Source: Agaricus subrufescens (Eukaryota; Basidiomycota; Agaricomycetes; Agaricales; Agaricaceae). Taken from it: a DNA stretch of 64,000 nt. The translations under genes and the position numbers were made by a program. Location: positions 372,001-436,000 of the forward strand of contig CM057064.1 in the NCBI GenBank assembly GCA_029945375.1, given 5' to 3'. The stretch's first letter is position 1, and each line of letters starts with the position of its first letter. Shown here piece after piece: positions 22,450 to 33,446 of the stretch. The notes under the pieces were generated by a model. The model did no database searches. It saw only the letters and a list, made by a program, of their open reading frames with translations, and was not told where the DNA came from.

Positions 22450-22949
22450 CTATGCACGGCATCGCTTGACAATCAAGATGATCAGGGTTATTTTAACGAA
22501 ACGCTGTTCGGGTGCGCTCAGTGGGAAGGTTCCCATACATCCATGTGGTGTGTTCTTTGGTTTGAGGCTGTGGGCATCGTGTATGGCGCTGGAAAGATAT
22601 GTGGGGCTAAAAGTAGTAGTAAGAACAACAGCACAAGTTAGGAAGCAGCGACTGCTCATGCGGCAGGTGTTGTGATCAAGAAAACAACACGACATAGAAG
22701 CAACAGTGTGTCATGATAACGGAGATAGCTATCATGTGCTCGCGATATGGCAGGAAATAACTTGTCCCATGAGCTCCACCATGCGGTCCTGCAGCATCGC
22801 GCCAGCTGCAGATCCGCATATGATATTTGTCTGTATTTGGATCTCATGCCGTTGCCGACACATACAAACAGGTCTCCCGCCGTTCTGCGCATCACTTGAT
22901 GGCTCGGCCATGAAGTCTCCCATTTGCTTACGCTCAGTTGTAGTCCTAC
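22450..22949. other. Divergent promoter region
   Basis: About 500 bp between carboxypeptidase copy 2 (minus) and the basic protein gene at 22,950 (plus). Apart from the TATA box already listed, no element or gene is evident. Confidence 0.6.
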
Positions 22950-23761
22950 ATGCCCCACAAGAAGGCCAAGCGCTCCCTGCGTCAGGAGCAGCGGGAGCAG
23001 CAGTAGGCGGCCGTCTCTTTATCCACGATGAATGATTGATTATCTGACATTGGTCCTGGACAGAGGCTCGAATCTCGCGCCGTCAAAAAATTCCATCAGC
23101 CACGAGGCAATTCCGAAGTCTGCCTCACGGGTTTTGGATGCTCTACAAATCCGAGATAGCTATAAAAAGAAGCGGAAATTGGATGAAGAAGGAAGCGACA
23201 GAACAGAAAAACGTCGAAAGACAGAGCTCAAGATCAAACCCGGAGAGCCGATCCAGCACTTTTATAAGCAAGTTCCGGTCTTCGTCAGCAGCTTCCTAAT
23301 GCGCTCATCCCTCGCTTTCTTATGACAGGAGGGTTGAAGATGATATGCGTCCTGTGGTCAGGTCTGCTGTCCGATCGTCCAAAGCTGTGGAAAGAAAGGC
23401 GCGCAAAAACCGGCCTGAAGCTCAAATAAAGGAGAGGACAAGTACGGAAGAATCCCGCGAGCTTACGCCGCCGTTGCACGTTGAGCCTCGAATGAAGGCT
23501 CTAAAAAAAGACAGGGATATCAAACAGCACAAGGATTTCGAGAAGTTCTCCCCATCTGCTCCTCGAAGACTCAATGATATCGCTCATGCTCCTCCCGAAA
23601 TCAAAAAAGTTCCACGAGGTGCAAGTCGCCCTGGGCTAGGTGGAAAGCGGGAGGATGTCTTGTCAATAGCGCAGAAATCTATGATGGAACTAGAACGGGA
23701 GAAGGCTATTAATCGTTATCGAATGCTCAAAGCTTCACGTTTAACATCTTCGGGAGGGTGA
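22950..23761 (+). CDS. Basic nucleolar-type protein, possible 40S ribosome assembly factor (C1orf131/Faf1-like, DUF4602)
   Basis: Three exons (22,950-23,002; 23,064-23,267; 23,329-23,761) give 229 aa. It starts MPHKKAKRSLRQEQREQQ. The first intron is GT..AG. The second begins with GCAAGT and ends with CAG: it is a GC..AG intron, and the alternative GT a few bases later would put a stop in frame. The protein is Lys/Arg-rich, with a conserved-looking C-terminal stretch (DIAHAPPEIKKVPRGASR). The APPE...PRGA pattern and overall basic character recall the DUF4602 family, which includes yeast Faf1 of the small-subunit processome. The assignment is from memory of the pattern and only moderately sure. 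It is divergent from the carboxypeptidase. Confidence 0.65.
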
Positions 23762-25145
23762 ATAGCTTAGGCTTGAGTAGCCTCGGCGATACGTATGTCA
23801 TCTTTCAGACCTTAGTCTTGCAAATGTCTAACCTATACTCTTCAGTCTCTCAATATCTATTTCCTTGTTCCGAATTCAGGTGCCTGACCCACTAATGTAT
23901 GCTGTCATTTGATGATCAAGTCCCTGTTCGCTTGTCGTTAAAGCACTGCAAATCTGTCAGCCGTTCCTTTGGGATACCCCTTTCCTCTCCTTGGATTCCA
24001 CAGGTCTCCTCAACCCACATATATCACACGCACATATCGAAAATTCCGGATAATCACCCCGTTTTTTGGTCAAAGTCCAAGTAAAGACCGTTTCCCAGCG
24101 ACCTTCATCATGCGATAGGCTGTACTATCCCACTCTATCCCACACCAGCTCAGTTGAGCAGCTATGGTATTTTGTAGCAAGCAAGAGCATTTCCTAGTAG
24201 ACTAGTGGTCTTGTGGAACTCCCAATCAATCTTCCCCAGTGTTACATCTAAATTTGAGCCAGATTTGAGCCAACATCTGTCCCGCACTTGCCAACACCCG
24301 CCCTTTTTACGTTTTGATGAAGAGTGATGACAAGTGTCCCCAAACATCGCCCATCAACTCTCTCATGATGACGAAGAGTAGACCCGTAAACGGGTTAAGC
24401 AGGCGCCCCTTATGGTAGGAGGTGAACTCAATCTTCCCAAGGGTCGGCTGACAGATAGGCATTTCACCTAGGCATCATCACTATAAATAACACCAAATGG
24501 AGAACACTGCTGCCAATGTCATGGCCACAAAGACACAGGTCCCGCTCTTTTCGAATTGTTTTGCTGTTTTTTTATTCTTATTTTGGATCAATCAGGACTT
24601 TGCTTTGGATGCTGCGCAGTAGAGGGACGACAATCGTGGGCGCGTTTGTCCAAGGATCCAAGGACTCTGTACCGAGTGTGCTGATGATGCAATATTTCGC
24701 ATCTGGAAGTCAGTGAAGCTCATAGAATACCCAGGGCGGACCATAATCGAGACGTGGCGTTTTCCAGAAAATACATCGCGGTCCCGCGGACTGTAACCTA
24801 TTTGCGTCAGAAAACAATCACCATGTCACCGCCATCAGGTTGTTAGGATTGATCGAATACTAAACCCCTGATTTAGGCTAACTTGGACACTGTTGGTGTT
24901 AGATCTTGACTTTACAATGGTACAGATGTTGATGGCACAGCGAATGTCGCGTCGGTATGCCCAAACACATCCGGTTAAGTCCGGTGTAGCTTTAAATGTG
25001 AATTATGTTGACCATGTATCGAGATCTATAGGTGTCAATGGTATAAGACGTCGACTACAATTGTTGTGCCAGGGTGAATCCCCCCCCCCGTCACCAGTTC
25101 CAACTATCTTGTTCAGTCGATTCTGAACGGCCCCCAGTAATCCTC
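23762..25145. other. Intergenic region
   Basis: About 1.4 kb between the basic protein gene and the MFS transporter, same direction. Only short frames are seen. A TATA-like CTATAAATAA lies near 24,480, too far from the transporter ATG to be assigned. No repeat or RNA gene was recognised. Confidence 0.6.
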
Positions 25146-26992
25146 ATGGCAGACCAGGAGAAAAGTGTTTCTGTTGCGAGCTCAACTGAATGCCTCTCGA
25201 CGACTACAAAGCCTACACTCACTCCTTCTGATTCCGTGGTATCGAGTGAGTCAGGGAATTGGTCGAATGACGAAGAACAGCCCGGTCTCAGGGGACACCT
25301 CACGGTCTTTGGTGCCTTCCTGGCATTACTGGTCACATTTGGACAAATGAATTCGTTCGGTACATTCCAGACCTGGTATTCGAATCACCAATTGAGCCAG
25401 AAGTCGCAGTCGACTATATCATGGATAGGCTCAATACAACTCCTCGTCTTCTTCCTCGCGGTAAGAGTCATCCTTCAGGATCCTTTTATCCATAGGCTGA
25501 TTAAACTTCTAGGGTGCGCCTGTTGGCCGGTTTTTTGATGAGTATGGACCAACGATGCTCCTGACGATGGGCAGCTTTGTGGTCACATTGAGCCTTGTCC
25601 TTACGAGTATATCGACTGCGTATTGGCATTATATTCTTTCGCAAGGAATTCTATTTGGACTTGGTGTTGCTTTCATGTGAGTCCGCGGATGTTGTATTAT
25701 CTAAAGGTCTTTCGGAGTGACAGATTGATCCTATTTTATTAGGTTCTATCCACCCCTTGCTAGTGTCACCACCTACTTTTCCAAATACCGTGCGACTGCG
25801 TTGGGGATTGCTGCTGCTGGTTCAGGCGTAGGTATGCAAATTCACCGTTATTGTCGCTCGAGGGGAGTGTCAGAGATAAACGTGTTTTACAGGTGGTGTT
25901 ATCTATCCGATCATGCTCCAGCATTTGTTTGAGAGAGTTGGCTTTGCGTGGGGAGCCAGGGTATCAGCCTTGATTAGCGGTGTTGGATGCGTTATAGCGA
26001 CGCTTACCGTATCGAATAATCGCGGAACGCAGCGAAAGAATTCGAAAGGACTGCAGATCAAGAACTCGATGCCGTATATTGACACAACGGCGTTCAAGGA
26101 TCCTCGGTTCTTGCTATTGACCCTCGGGAGTTGCTTTGTCGCACTTGGTACGTACTCTGGCGGCGGGTGCAGTCAAGAGGTTGGTTTAATATTCGATTAT
26201 AGGACTTTACATTCCGTTCTTTTACGTTCAGGAGGATGCCGAACGTCTCAATATATCACCACAACTCGCGTTCTACGTGCTTTCGACTATGAATGCAGGA
26301 AGCATTTTCGGCCGAATAGTACCAGCGTATCTCTCCGACACCATCGGACACTTCAACCTCCTCGCTCCTGCTGCATTTCTCTCTGGTCTTTCGACATTAA
26401 CTATTTGGTTCAACGTGAACAACATGGCAGGTTTGATGGCGTTTGCGGCTATTTATGGTTTCGTATCTGGAGCGTTCATATCGGTACTCACGCCCGCGGT
26501 CGCATCCATCTCGGAAAGGGGACGAGTGGGAACAAGAATGGGGATGCTATACAGCGTCATCTCTGTTCCGTGAGTTTTTCACTTCTTTTTCTATACTTCT
26601 CCTAGCGCCACCATCGGGTCTAGTTGTAGCAATAATAACTCACCCCGCGCTGCAACACTAACACTACCTTTGTTGTGTGTGGCGCGGGACACGAACTCTA
26701 TTAAAATAACTTTTGTTTTAGGCCTTCTAGCCTAACGACGGCTGTTAATCAGTCTCTCATGCCACCTTCCCTTGTTCTCCCTTCTCTCATATCCGCTCAG
26801 GCATGAATTACTGACTCCTCTGACTATAGGTCACTCGTAGGGAACCCGGTTGGTGGCGCCCTTCTCGCTTATAATAGCCCCCATCCATTTCACAATCCGA
26901 CCATCTTCTCTGGGTGCACCGTCATTGCCGGTTCCTTTGTGATCTGGGGTGCAAGATTAGTCATCGAGAAACGATTTCTTGCGAAAGTTTAA
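25146..26992 (+). CDS. Major facilitator superfamily transporter, monocarboxylate transporter (MCT/SLC16)-like
   Basis: Six exons (25,146-25,460; 25,513-25,676; 25,743-25,831; 25,893-26,147; 26,203-26,569; 26,830-26,992) give 450 aa. A hydrophilic N-terminus of about 55 residues precedes the first membrane segment (TVFGAFLALLVTFGQMNSFG). The pattern then fits twelve membrane helices, with a conserved RFFDEYG loop after helix 2 and an amphipathic central loop (SNNRGTQRKNSKGLQ). Fungal members include plasma-membrane riboflavin and carboxylate carriers. The substrate is not predictable here. The last intron is about 260 nt, against 52-66 nt for the others. Confidence 0.9.
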
Positions 26993-28159
26993 TCGACCTG
27001 AGAAGAATGATGCACCACTGCGAATGATGCTGATGATGACGACGAGTACGACGGCTTAGATCGGTCGACCGGTTTATGCTCTCGGGGTCCACCAATAATA
27101 CAGCGCACGATCTTGGAGAGGGTCCGCTCACTCGATTACCCTGGCCTTTTCATTTTTGCACTGCCAGTCTGCCGATTTGACTCTCTTTTTCTCTCTGTCT
27201 CTCTTTTTTTTGGCTACTTTGATGGCTATGTTGAAGTGCTACCTTGGTAGCAGCACAAGACTAACGCGTATGGACGATAACGAAAACAGTAGACAAGGAT
27301 GGTTTTTTTTTGGTCTGAAATAATCCATGTATTTTTTTTTTTGTAGAACATTATTCGAAACGGAAGGGGAGGCTGCAATTGTTATTTATTCGTTTCTCTT
27401 TCTTTTCTTTTTATAGTACTGTCGTTACCCTGGGCCTGGCGTAGAAATTTATAGAGCTGCATGTATGTTACGATGTTGAGTGTAAGTTTGTACCAGTAGC
27501 ATGGAGATACCACAATCATTTAATTGTTCGGATGAGGAAGATGGACATGTTTCAATTTCTTTAACGGGCAAGATTTTCCACTACATATGGGCGTTAACAT
27601 CGCAGTAAAGTAGAACATTAATGTGATGTTGTCGCATTGTTGAAACCTACTGGAGTCGCGAAGTCGGAAGTCACTTGTGACTTGAGACAGAATTGAGATA
27701 CGTCAAAAAAAGTCATTCGAAAACTTTATTCAACTAGTGATTTTTTTTTTTTTTTACCATATTTAAATACAAGTCTCGGGAGGCCGTTTTGGGTTCACAC
27801 TAGACATCCGATTGTTTCAACACCGATTTGTTGATATTTTCTTTGTCTCTGCTGCTCAAGTCTCTCTGCCTATGTCCCTATACACATACAAATCAAATAA
27901 TCTGTCTTTGAGGCTTTTTTTTTTTTTTTGAGTGCTTCTAGTCTACGATGTGTACTACATGTCACCCCAGCGGTGGCAACGACTAGCCCAAAAAAAAAAA
28001 AACCCCCGCGCTCCCATCTCAATTCCGACCAGAGTGTGACAAACAAAAAACTGTCAAAATCCTTGATTTCCCCAAAAAAAAAAAAGGATACAAGCAGTGG
28101 GTATGTGTATTAGAATTACAAAGTCCTCTTTTTTCTTCTTTTGAATACCAGATCCGTTC
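26993..28159. other. Convergent intergenic region rich in homopolymer tracts
   Basis: About 1.2 kb between two convergent genes. It contains many T or A runs of 8-16 (for example near 27,205, 27,335, 27,740, 27,912, 27,990 and 28,071), typical of 3' flanks. No gene was seen. Confidence 0.7.
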
Positions 28160-29632
28160 TCAACACGTATACCATAACCGACTATGACCGGCCCATTGAC
28201 CCGTCTCGACACGATAATGCCATTCGCCACTCCAAGCAGCATTATCAATACGACAAAGCGAGGATGATGATGGTGTGGTAGCGGTGGTGGTTACGTCACG
28301 AAGGTCGACAGTGTCTTCATCATTATCACCATTTGTTTCTCTACCACCAACACCACTACCGCCGGTGTTGGAGTTGGTGTTGGTTGTGAGTTGAAAAGGT
28401 AATCCGTCGTTGATGAATGCCCATCTCATTCTTACTTTACCGAACCAGAATACGATGGTGCGGAGAGTGGGACAGTAAGTTTTGAGTTCGGATATTAGGG
28501 CTTTTTGGGATACGGGAGTGGGGAGGTGGAATTGCGGGGAGGCAGAAGAAGATGAAGGGGGTGTTGTGGAATCGGAAGATGCTGATGTAGGTGGGATACC
28601 TGGTCCTATAGTTGTAGTGCTGTTATTGTTGGATAGAGAAGAAGTGTATGTCGGGTCCCAAGAGTCGAGAGATAACTCGATAGAAGATAATCTAGGAAAT
28701 TCGATGAGACAGGCTAGGAATTGTGATTTGGTGAATGCTTGTGAGGGGTATGGCGCTGGTAGATGTAAATGCGAAAGATGGGATAATGTCGAGTTTGTTA
28801 GTTTGGCGATGTGTTGGAGTAGTGTTGTGGTGGATAGACGATGTGGGAGGTGTAGTAAACTTAGACCATGGAGATGAGAGCCTGGTGTGATGATGTTGGA
28901 GAGGGTGTTGGAGAGTTGAGATGGGGAGAAGTTGTTGTTGGGTGGGGAATCGAAGGAGAGTTGGAGGTGGGTGAGTTTGGGTAGGGATTTGGGTTGGATG
29001 TGGGGGGAGAGGGAGATTGAGATGTCGAGGGTTTCGACGTGGGGTAAAACTAGTTGTTCAGACTTGGCCAGTCCTACATCGTTGTTACCACCCTCCTCTT
29101 GGTTCTGGTTCTCGGTGGGAGGGGTGTTGTATATACGCACAGCGCGTAGGCGGCCGCCGAGCTGTGCTTGGGCATTTAGGAACCGGATGAGATGGTCGTC
29201 AAAGGATAAGTGCAGCTTGACCTCTTCTAATGCGAATGGGTAGGAGTGATCGAGAATTTGGGTCCAGTATGGAAGTCTGGGGCTGGTCATCTCGATCAGA
29301 ACGAGCGTCTGCAGTCTTTCCATCAGGCTCAACGCCAATTGGACATTATCCCAGAACACTTGTTGAGTGACTTGCACAGATGATCTGTAGAAAAAGTCGT
29401 GGAGGTTGATGCCGAATGTGCGGACGTGGAGGGCGAGTTTGGAGTTGAGTTTGGTAAGGGTTTGGGTGAAGAGGTGGATGCGGCGGACATCGGTGAAGAT
29501 GGAATGGGAGTAGAGGATGGGTTCTGTGGCGGAGTGAAAGGATTTGTCGGTGAGGAGGAGGGCGAGGAGGTCGTGTCTCCTGTGGATGGGGATATGGGAG
29601 ACGATTCTTTCGCAGACATGGAGAGGAAACAT
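28160..29632 (-). CDS. F-box-like protein, 490 aa, single exon
   Basis: An uninterrupted frame starts MFPLHVCERIVSHIPIHRRH. The first 50 residues fit the F-box pattern common in basidiomycetes (LPxHVxExIxSxIP...DLLALLLTxKSFxxxxEPxLYxHIxxxD). Such proteins usually bind Skp1 and present targets to an SCF ubiquitin ligase. The rest is Leu-rich with irregular repeats (LPKLTHLQLSFD, LSSIELSLDS). A Ser/Thr/Pro low-complexity block lies near residues 320-365, and an Asn/Gly/Thr block near 425-460. Its ATG lies only 45 bp from the stop of the EB1 gene upstream on the same strand. Target unknown. Confidence 0.75.
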   Translation of the reverse strand: MFPLHVCERIVSHIPIHRRHDLLALLLTDKSFHSATEPILYSHSIFTDVRRIHLFTQTLTKLNSKLALHVRTFGINLHDFFYRSSVQVTQQVFWDNVQLALSLMERLQTLVLIEMTSPRLPYWTQILDHSYPFALEEVKLHLSFDDHLIRFLNAQAQLGGRLRAVRIYNTPPTENQNQEEGGNNDVGLAKSEQLVLPHVETLDISISLSPHIQPKSLPKLTHLQLSFDSPPNNNFSPSQLSNTLSNIITPGSHLHGLSLLHLPHRLSTTTLLQHIAKLTNSTLSHLSHLHLPAPYPSQAFTKSQFLACLIEFPRLSSIELSLDSWDPTYTSSLSNNNSTTTIGPGIPPTSASSDSTTPPSSSSASPQFHLPTPVSQKALISELKTYCPTLRTIVFWFGKVRMRWAFINDGLPFQLTTNTNSNTGGSGVGGRETNGDNDEDTVDLRDVTTTATTPSSSSLCRIDNAAWSGEWHYRVETGQWAGHSRLWYTC

Positions 29633-29677
29633 GGTGATGGTAGGAGAACAAAATGTATTATAAGGGTATGTAATATC
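29633..29677 (-). promoter_or_regulatory. 45-bp spacer between EB1 stop and F-box ATG
   Basis: This short stretch must hold the EB1 3' flank and the immediate upstream region of the F-box gene, both on the minus strand. The 3' part of one transcript and the promoter of the next therefore probably overlap. Confidence 0.5.
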
Positions 29678-30514
29678 TCAGAAAGTCTCTTCCTCGTCGA
29701 CGGCAGCGTTCTCGGGCACCTCGAAGCCATCCTGGGGTGCTCGATGAGCATGGATATGGTGGGTTAGGGGACCACGCACCTCGGTTGAATACAGGATCTT
29801 TTGGATCTCGCGTAGTGTCGTGTCATCCTTGTTCTCTCCCTCGAGCACCTCGAGCTGCGCCTGCACGAGGATCTCGATGTTGCGGAGCTGCAGAGCTGGC
29901 GGTTGAGAAGGAGAAGAATTGAGAATCGAGAGGCGCACCTTTTCAAAGTAAAAGTCGCGTTCCTTTTCGAGCCCCTCGAGGTGGGTGCTGAGCTCGCGGA
30001 CCTGTGTCTTGAGCTGCTGAACAGCCTCGGGCTGCGCGCTGCCAGATCGGTGGCCGCCAATGGGCGTGCGGCCACCAGCACGGCCGCCAGAGACGCCGAG
30101 GTCGCCGCCGGCCCTGGTGCTGAGCGGGGCGACGGTCGCGGGGGGCTCCATGGGCACACCCTTCCTCCTCGCCACAGCATCATACACATGCCCGCCATAG
30201 TTGGCATCCCAGAACTTTTTCATCCACTGCAAAAACTCTAGGTTGTCCTGCATCTTGCATTTCGAGAGGCGGTCGACGAGGATCGGCTTGTCGATTTTCT
30301 TGGCCTTGAAGACGTTCTGCATGATTTTGTAGTTGGCGAGGAACTCGTACTCGTGTTTGGCGTTCATCTTGACGCGGGACATGGGGACGTCGCCGTAGAT
30401 GCTGTCGAGGATCTGGCAGTAGGCGCCGCCGGAGCCGCACTGCTCGATTTTTGTGTAGTTTATCTGGAGGAGGTCGTTGAGCCATGCGAGGAGGTCTGTC
30501 CGTGACCCCGACAT
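29678..30514 (-). CDS. EB1/Mal3/Bim1-type microtubule plus-end-binding protein
   Basis: Exons 29,939-30,514, 29,780-29,887 and 29,678-29,731 give 245 aa. The N-terminal calponin-homology domain (SRTDLLAWLNDLLQINYTKI ... FLQWMKKFWDANYGG) binds microtubules. A Gly/Arg/Pro linker follows. The C-terminal coiled-coil EB homology region is LEKERDFYFEKLRNIEIL, and the end is acidic, DEEETF, an EEY/F-like tail that CAP-Gly proteins may bind. The two introns (51 and 48 nt) are stop-free multiples of three, so the unspliced frame stays open. They are recognised by GT..AG borders and by restoring the continuous FYFEK-LRNIEI motif. EB1 proteins organise growing microtubule ends and spindle positioning. 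Confidence 0.96.
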   Translation of the reverse strand: MSGSRTDLLAWLNDLLQINYTKIEQCGSGGAYCQILDSIYGDVPMSRVKMNAKHEYEFLANYKIMQNVFKAKKIDKPILVDRLSKCKMQDNLEFLQWMKKFWDANYGGHVYDAVARRKGVPMEPPATVAPLSTRAGGDLGVSGGRAGGRTPIGGHRSGSAQPEAVQQLKTQVRELSTHLEGLEKERDFYFEKVRLSILNSSPSQPPALQLRNIEILVQAQLEVLEGENKDDTTLREIQKILYSTEVRGPLTHHIHAHRAPQDGFEVPENAAVDEEETF

Positions 30515-30585
30515 GGTGGTGGTAGCAGCTGGTTTTTTGTTTATTTAAAAATTACGACATGTATTATGAGCCGCAGACCCTAACC

Positions 30586-32103
30586 CTAGCGATCCATATT
30601 CATCTGTGCAAAATAGTCGCTCAGCTTCAGGGCGCCCGTCCGGATGCTCTCCCCGACGTTCTGGACGTCCGGGTTCGCCAGGAAGCGGCCCATGGCGTCG
30701 CGCGCAGCGTTCTCCAGCCCCGCGAGGCTCCCGTCCCCGAGCATTCCGCCATCGCGGTGCATCATCTCCTCCTCTTCCTCCCGACCAAAGTACTGGTTCG
30801 ACGAGATGCTTGTTGCTCCCTGGAACGACTGCAGCCGCGTCTGGGCCTCGTTGACTGCCGCGGGGTCGTATGCGTTGCGCTCAAAGTACATGTCGGACGA
30901 GATCGCCTTTTGATTGCCAAATCGGTCGCGGGCGACTGTGGGCGAATCGTCGGAGACTGTGGATGCCTTGTTCGCAGTGGCAGCAGGGGCGGGGGCGGGG
31001 GTAGCGCCCGCTCCGGGTAGACCACCGAATCCCAGTCTCGGAAACGCCGATGCGGCTGGTTTCGCTGTGGTGGAAGAGGGCGAGGACGCCAGTTTACCGA
31101 TCTCGGTGGCCTTGCGCTTGGTCTCTGCTTCTTTGCGAGCCTTTTCCTCGGCTTCTTCGCGTTCGCGATCGTAGCCTAGTTGGCGGATGCGTTCTTCTTC
31201 TTCGCGGGCCTTGCGCTCCGCTGCGGCGAAATCGACGGGCTTGGTTTTCTGGGCCCCCAGGCCGCCGAGTTTGGATTTCTTGGCGGTGGTGGATGGCGCT
31301 GTGGTGGTGGTGGACGAGGTGCGGGAGGAGCGGGAGGCGGCGGACGAGGTGGTGAGGCGCGAGGCGGAGGATGCGGACGAGGATGTGGTGGTGGTGGAAG
31401 TGGCGCGGCTGCCGAGGACGGGGGGAGTGGCGATCCGGGCGGGGGTGCTGGAGGCGGACGAGGGCTTGGGGGTGGAGGGCTTGGACCACGACTCGAAGAA
31501 ATCGTCGTCTGCTTGCTGGGGCGGGGTCTCGACGCCGGTGGTGTCGATGCCGTCGACGTGGATGCCCTGGGGATATCTGGCCGGACATGAACGGGGTGCA
31601 GAGACGGCGCTGGAGCAGACGCACCGGGCAGCATCCTCCCTGACCCGCCTTTCGAGCTCGCCCTTGTAGAGCTCGGCGGCGGGCGAGGAGTACTTTTTCT
31701 TGGTGTCAGAGTCGTTCAGGAGGCTCGATCCGCCGTGCTTGGTGAAGAACTCTGCGGCGGATGTGTTTCCGCCGACCTTCATTCTGCGGAGCTGGGCGAG
31801 CTGCCAGGTGTCGAGATTGGTCGATCTAGGGGGAGATGAGGGGCGCGGGGGGTGGAGCGGGCGGGGACGGACCGGACAAAGGAGATGTGGACGCCCAGGT
31901 TGCGGTGGACGGAGGAGCAGTTGAGGCAGATGTAGACGCCAAAGGGGATGCTGGACCACGTTGGGTTGCGGGCATTGCAGTCAAAGCAGGTCTGCAGGTC
32001 ATTAGAACAAGTATCACCCCAGACAAAGACGCACCTGGTTGCCCTTCTGGCCCCGCAGCACCTTGAACACCCGCTCCGTCTCGTGCTTCGTCGGGTCCGC
32101 CAT
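30586..32103 (-). CDS. GLO3: Arf GTPase-activating protein, ArfGAP2/3 (Glo3) type
   Basis: Four exons (32,035-32,103; 31,873-31,991; 31,625-31,825; 30,586-31,576) give 459 aa. The ArfGAP zinc finger C-x2-C-x16-C-x2-C is present (CFDC ... CLNC), followed by the catalytic arginine in [13 protein letters not shown] long Ser/Ala-rich coiled-coil middle follows ([20 protein letters not shown]). Two Glo3 motifs ([10 protein letters not shown] and [10 protein letters not shown]) near the C-terminus identify the ArfGAP2/3 class, which acts on Arf1 in COPI retrograde Golgi-to-ER transport. One intron (31,577-31,624, 48 nt) is a stop-free multiple of three. The stop lies 71 bp before the EB1 ATG, and the start lies 74 bp from the RCE1 start on the other strand. 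Confidence 0.95.
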
Positions 32104-32177
32104 GGGAGAGAGAGATAGCGTGGCAGGGTCACGTGCGCCCCCCGCTGTCGTCCTCGCCGCGCGCGTGTCCGCCCGCC
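32104..32177. promoter_or_regulatory. 74-bp bidirectional promoter between ArfGAP and RCE1
   Basis: Only 74 bp separate the two divergent start codons, so both 5' UTRs and core promoters must share it. It is GC-rich, has a TCACGTG (E-box-like) string near 32,128 and lacks a TATA box. Confidence 0.7.
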
Positions 32178-33446
32178 ATGCTCGTCTTCACCGCGCCCCA
32201 GCTCGCGGCCTCCACCGCCCACCTCCTCGCCGCTGCCTTTTCCTTTCTCTATGTCGGCTCCATCTACGTCTCCTCCAGGGCCCGTCTCTCCTTTCGCGCA
32301 CAGGACCCCCCCGTCGCGCCGTGCTCCAGCGGCGCCAGCCTCGACACCGTCAGCAGCAGCAGCTCCTCGACCGCCAACGGCAACCCCAGGCCCAGGCACA
32401 AGGACGAGCGCTGGCGCGACGATCCCGACGTCATCAAGGCACGGCTTCTCGCCGTCGTCCTCGCCACCCTCGCATGCTGCTCCATCGTGTATGTCCTCCT
32501 CTACCGCGTCATCTGGCCGCAGCATATATCCGCCCTCGACGTCCTCGCTCGTCTCGGCTTTGCGTCCAGCTTCCCGCACAACACCTCGCTCTCGTCATGG
32601 GAGACCCTCCGGCCGCATCTCGTGATGCCCGTCCTGTACCTCGGACCTCTCTATGCCGTCTATCTATCTCGCGCCTTCCCCGGCCAAAAGTGGTGGAGCT
32701 GGGAGATGAACGTCACACGCGGTCTGTGTACGTGGCAGGCCATCCGGAACGTCTTTGCTGTGCGTCTTCTCCCCACCACACATTCACCACCCCAGCGCTG
32801 AGCGGCCCACGCGACAGGCTCCCGCCACAGAAGAGATCGTCTTTAGAGGCTGCATGCTCTCTACGCTCCATCTCGCTGGTCTATCGCGGAACAAACTCTT
32901 GTTTCTGTCTCCGCTGACCTTTGGCTTTGGTGCGCCTTTTCTCTACTTGTGCGCCGTTCAAGTGCTCATACCCCATTATAGCGCATGTGCACCATGCTTG
33001 GGACACCTTTAATCGCTACGGCCGCAATACCCAGGCTGCCGTGCGCGCACTCACAGTTACACGTGAGTTTCTCGCTCAATTGTATGCTCCCCATATTGAT
33101 CCCCCCCAGTCTTTCAACTTGCATATACATCATTGTTCGGATGCTTTACCTCTTTCTTGTTCCTCCGCACATCTTCAATATATCCAGCCATCTCGGCGCA
33201 CATGTTTTGCAATTTCATGGGTTTTCCACGTATGGAGTACGAAATTTCAATGTTCCCTGAGAGAAAAAAACGTACGTCCAGTCTTACTCCCCCTCTCCGG
33301 TCTAACTTTGTGGCCATAAAGAAATTATTGCCTTTTATCTCATCGGCATTGCCAGCTTCATCTACGTTCTTCCCACTTGGACTTTTACACGAGATTCGCA
33401 TTATTGGGTTAATTATACTGATGGACACTCTGGGAATATTTACTGA
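32178..33446 (+). CDS. RCE1: CAAX prenyl protease 2 (RCE1)
   Basis: Five exons (32,178-32,759; 32,818-32,929; 32,982-33,062; 33,110-33,271; 33,322-33,446) give 353 aa. ATG at 32,178 ([20 protein letters not shown]) is the first in frame. Several membrane segments are visible. The three catalytic motifs of the CPBP/Rce1 intramembrane protease family are present in order: EEIVFRG (after residue 195), FAHVHHAWD and HMFCN. RCE1 cuts the last three residues from farnesylated or geranylgeranylated CAAX proteins such as Ras at the ER membrane. A low-complexity Ser insert near residues 65-75 is unusual. All key Glu/His/Asn positions are present. Confidence 0.95.

Noticed and set aside
31094..31669. 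Several long GC-rich frames over the ArfGAP gene
   Set aside because: They are low-complexity Arg/Pro/Gly shadows; the ArfGAP frame carries the zinc finger, Glo3 motifs and consistent splice sites.
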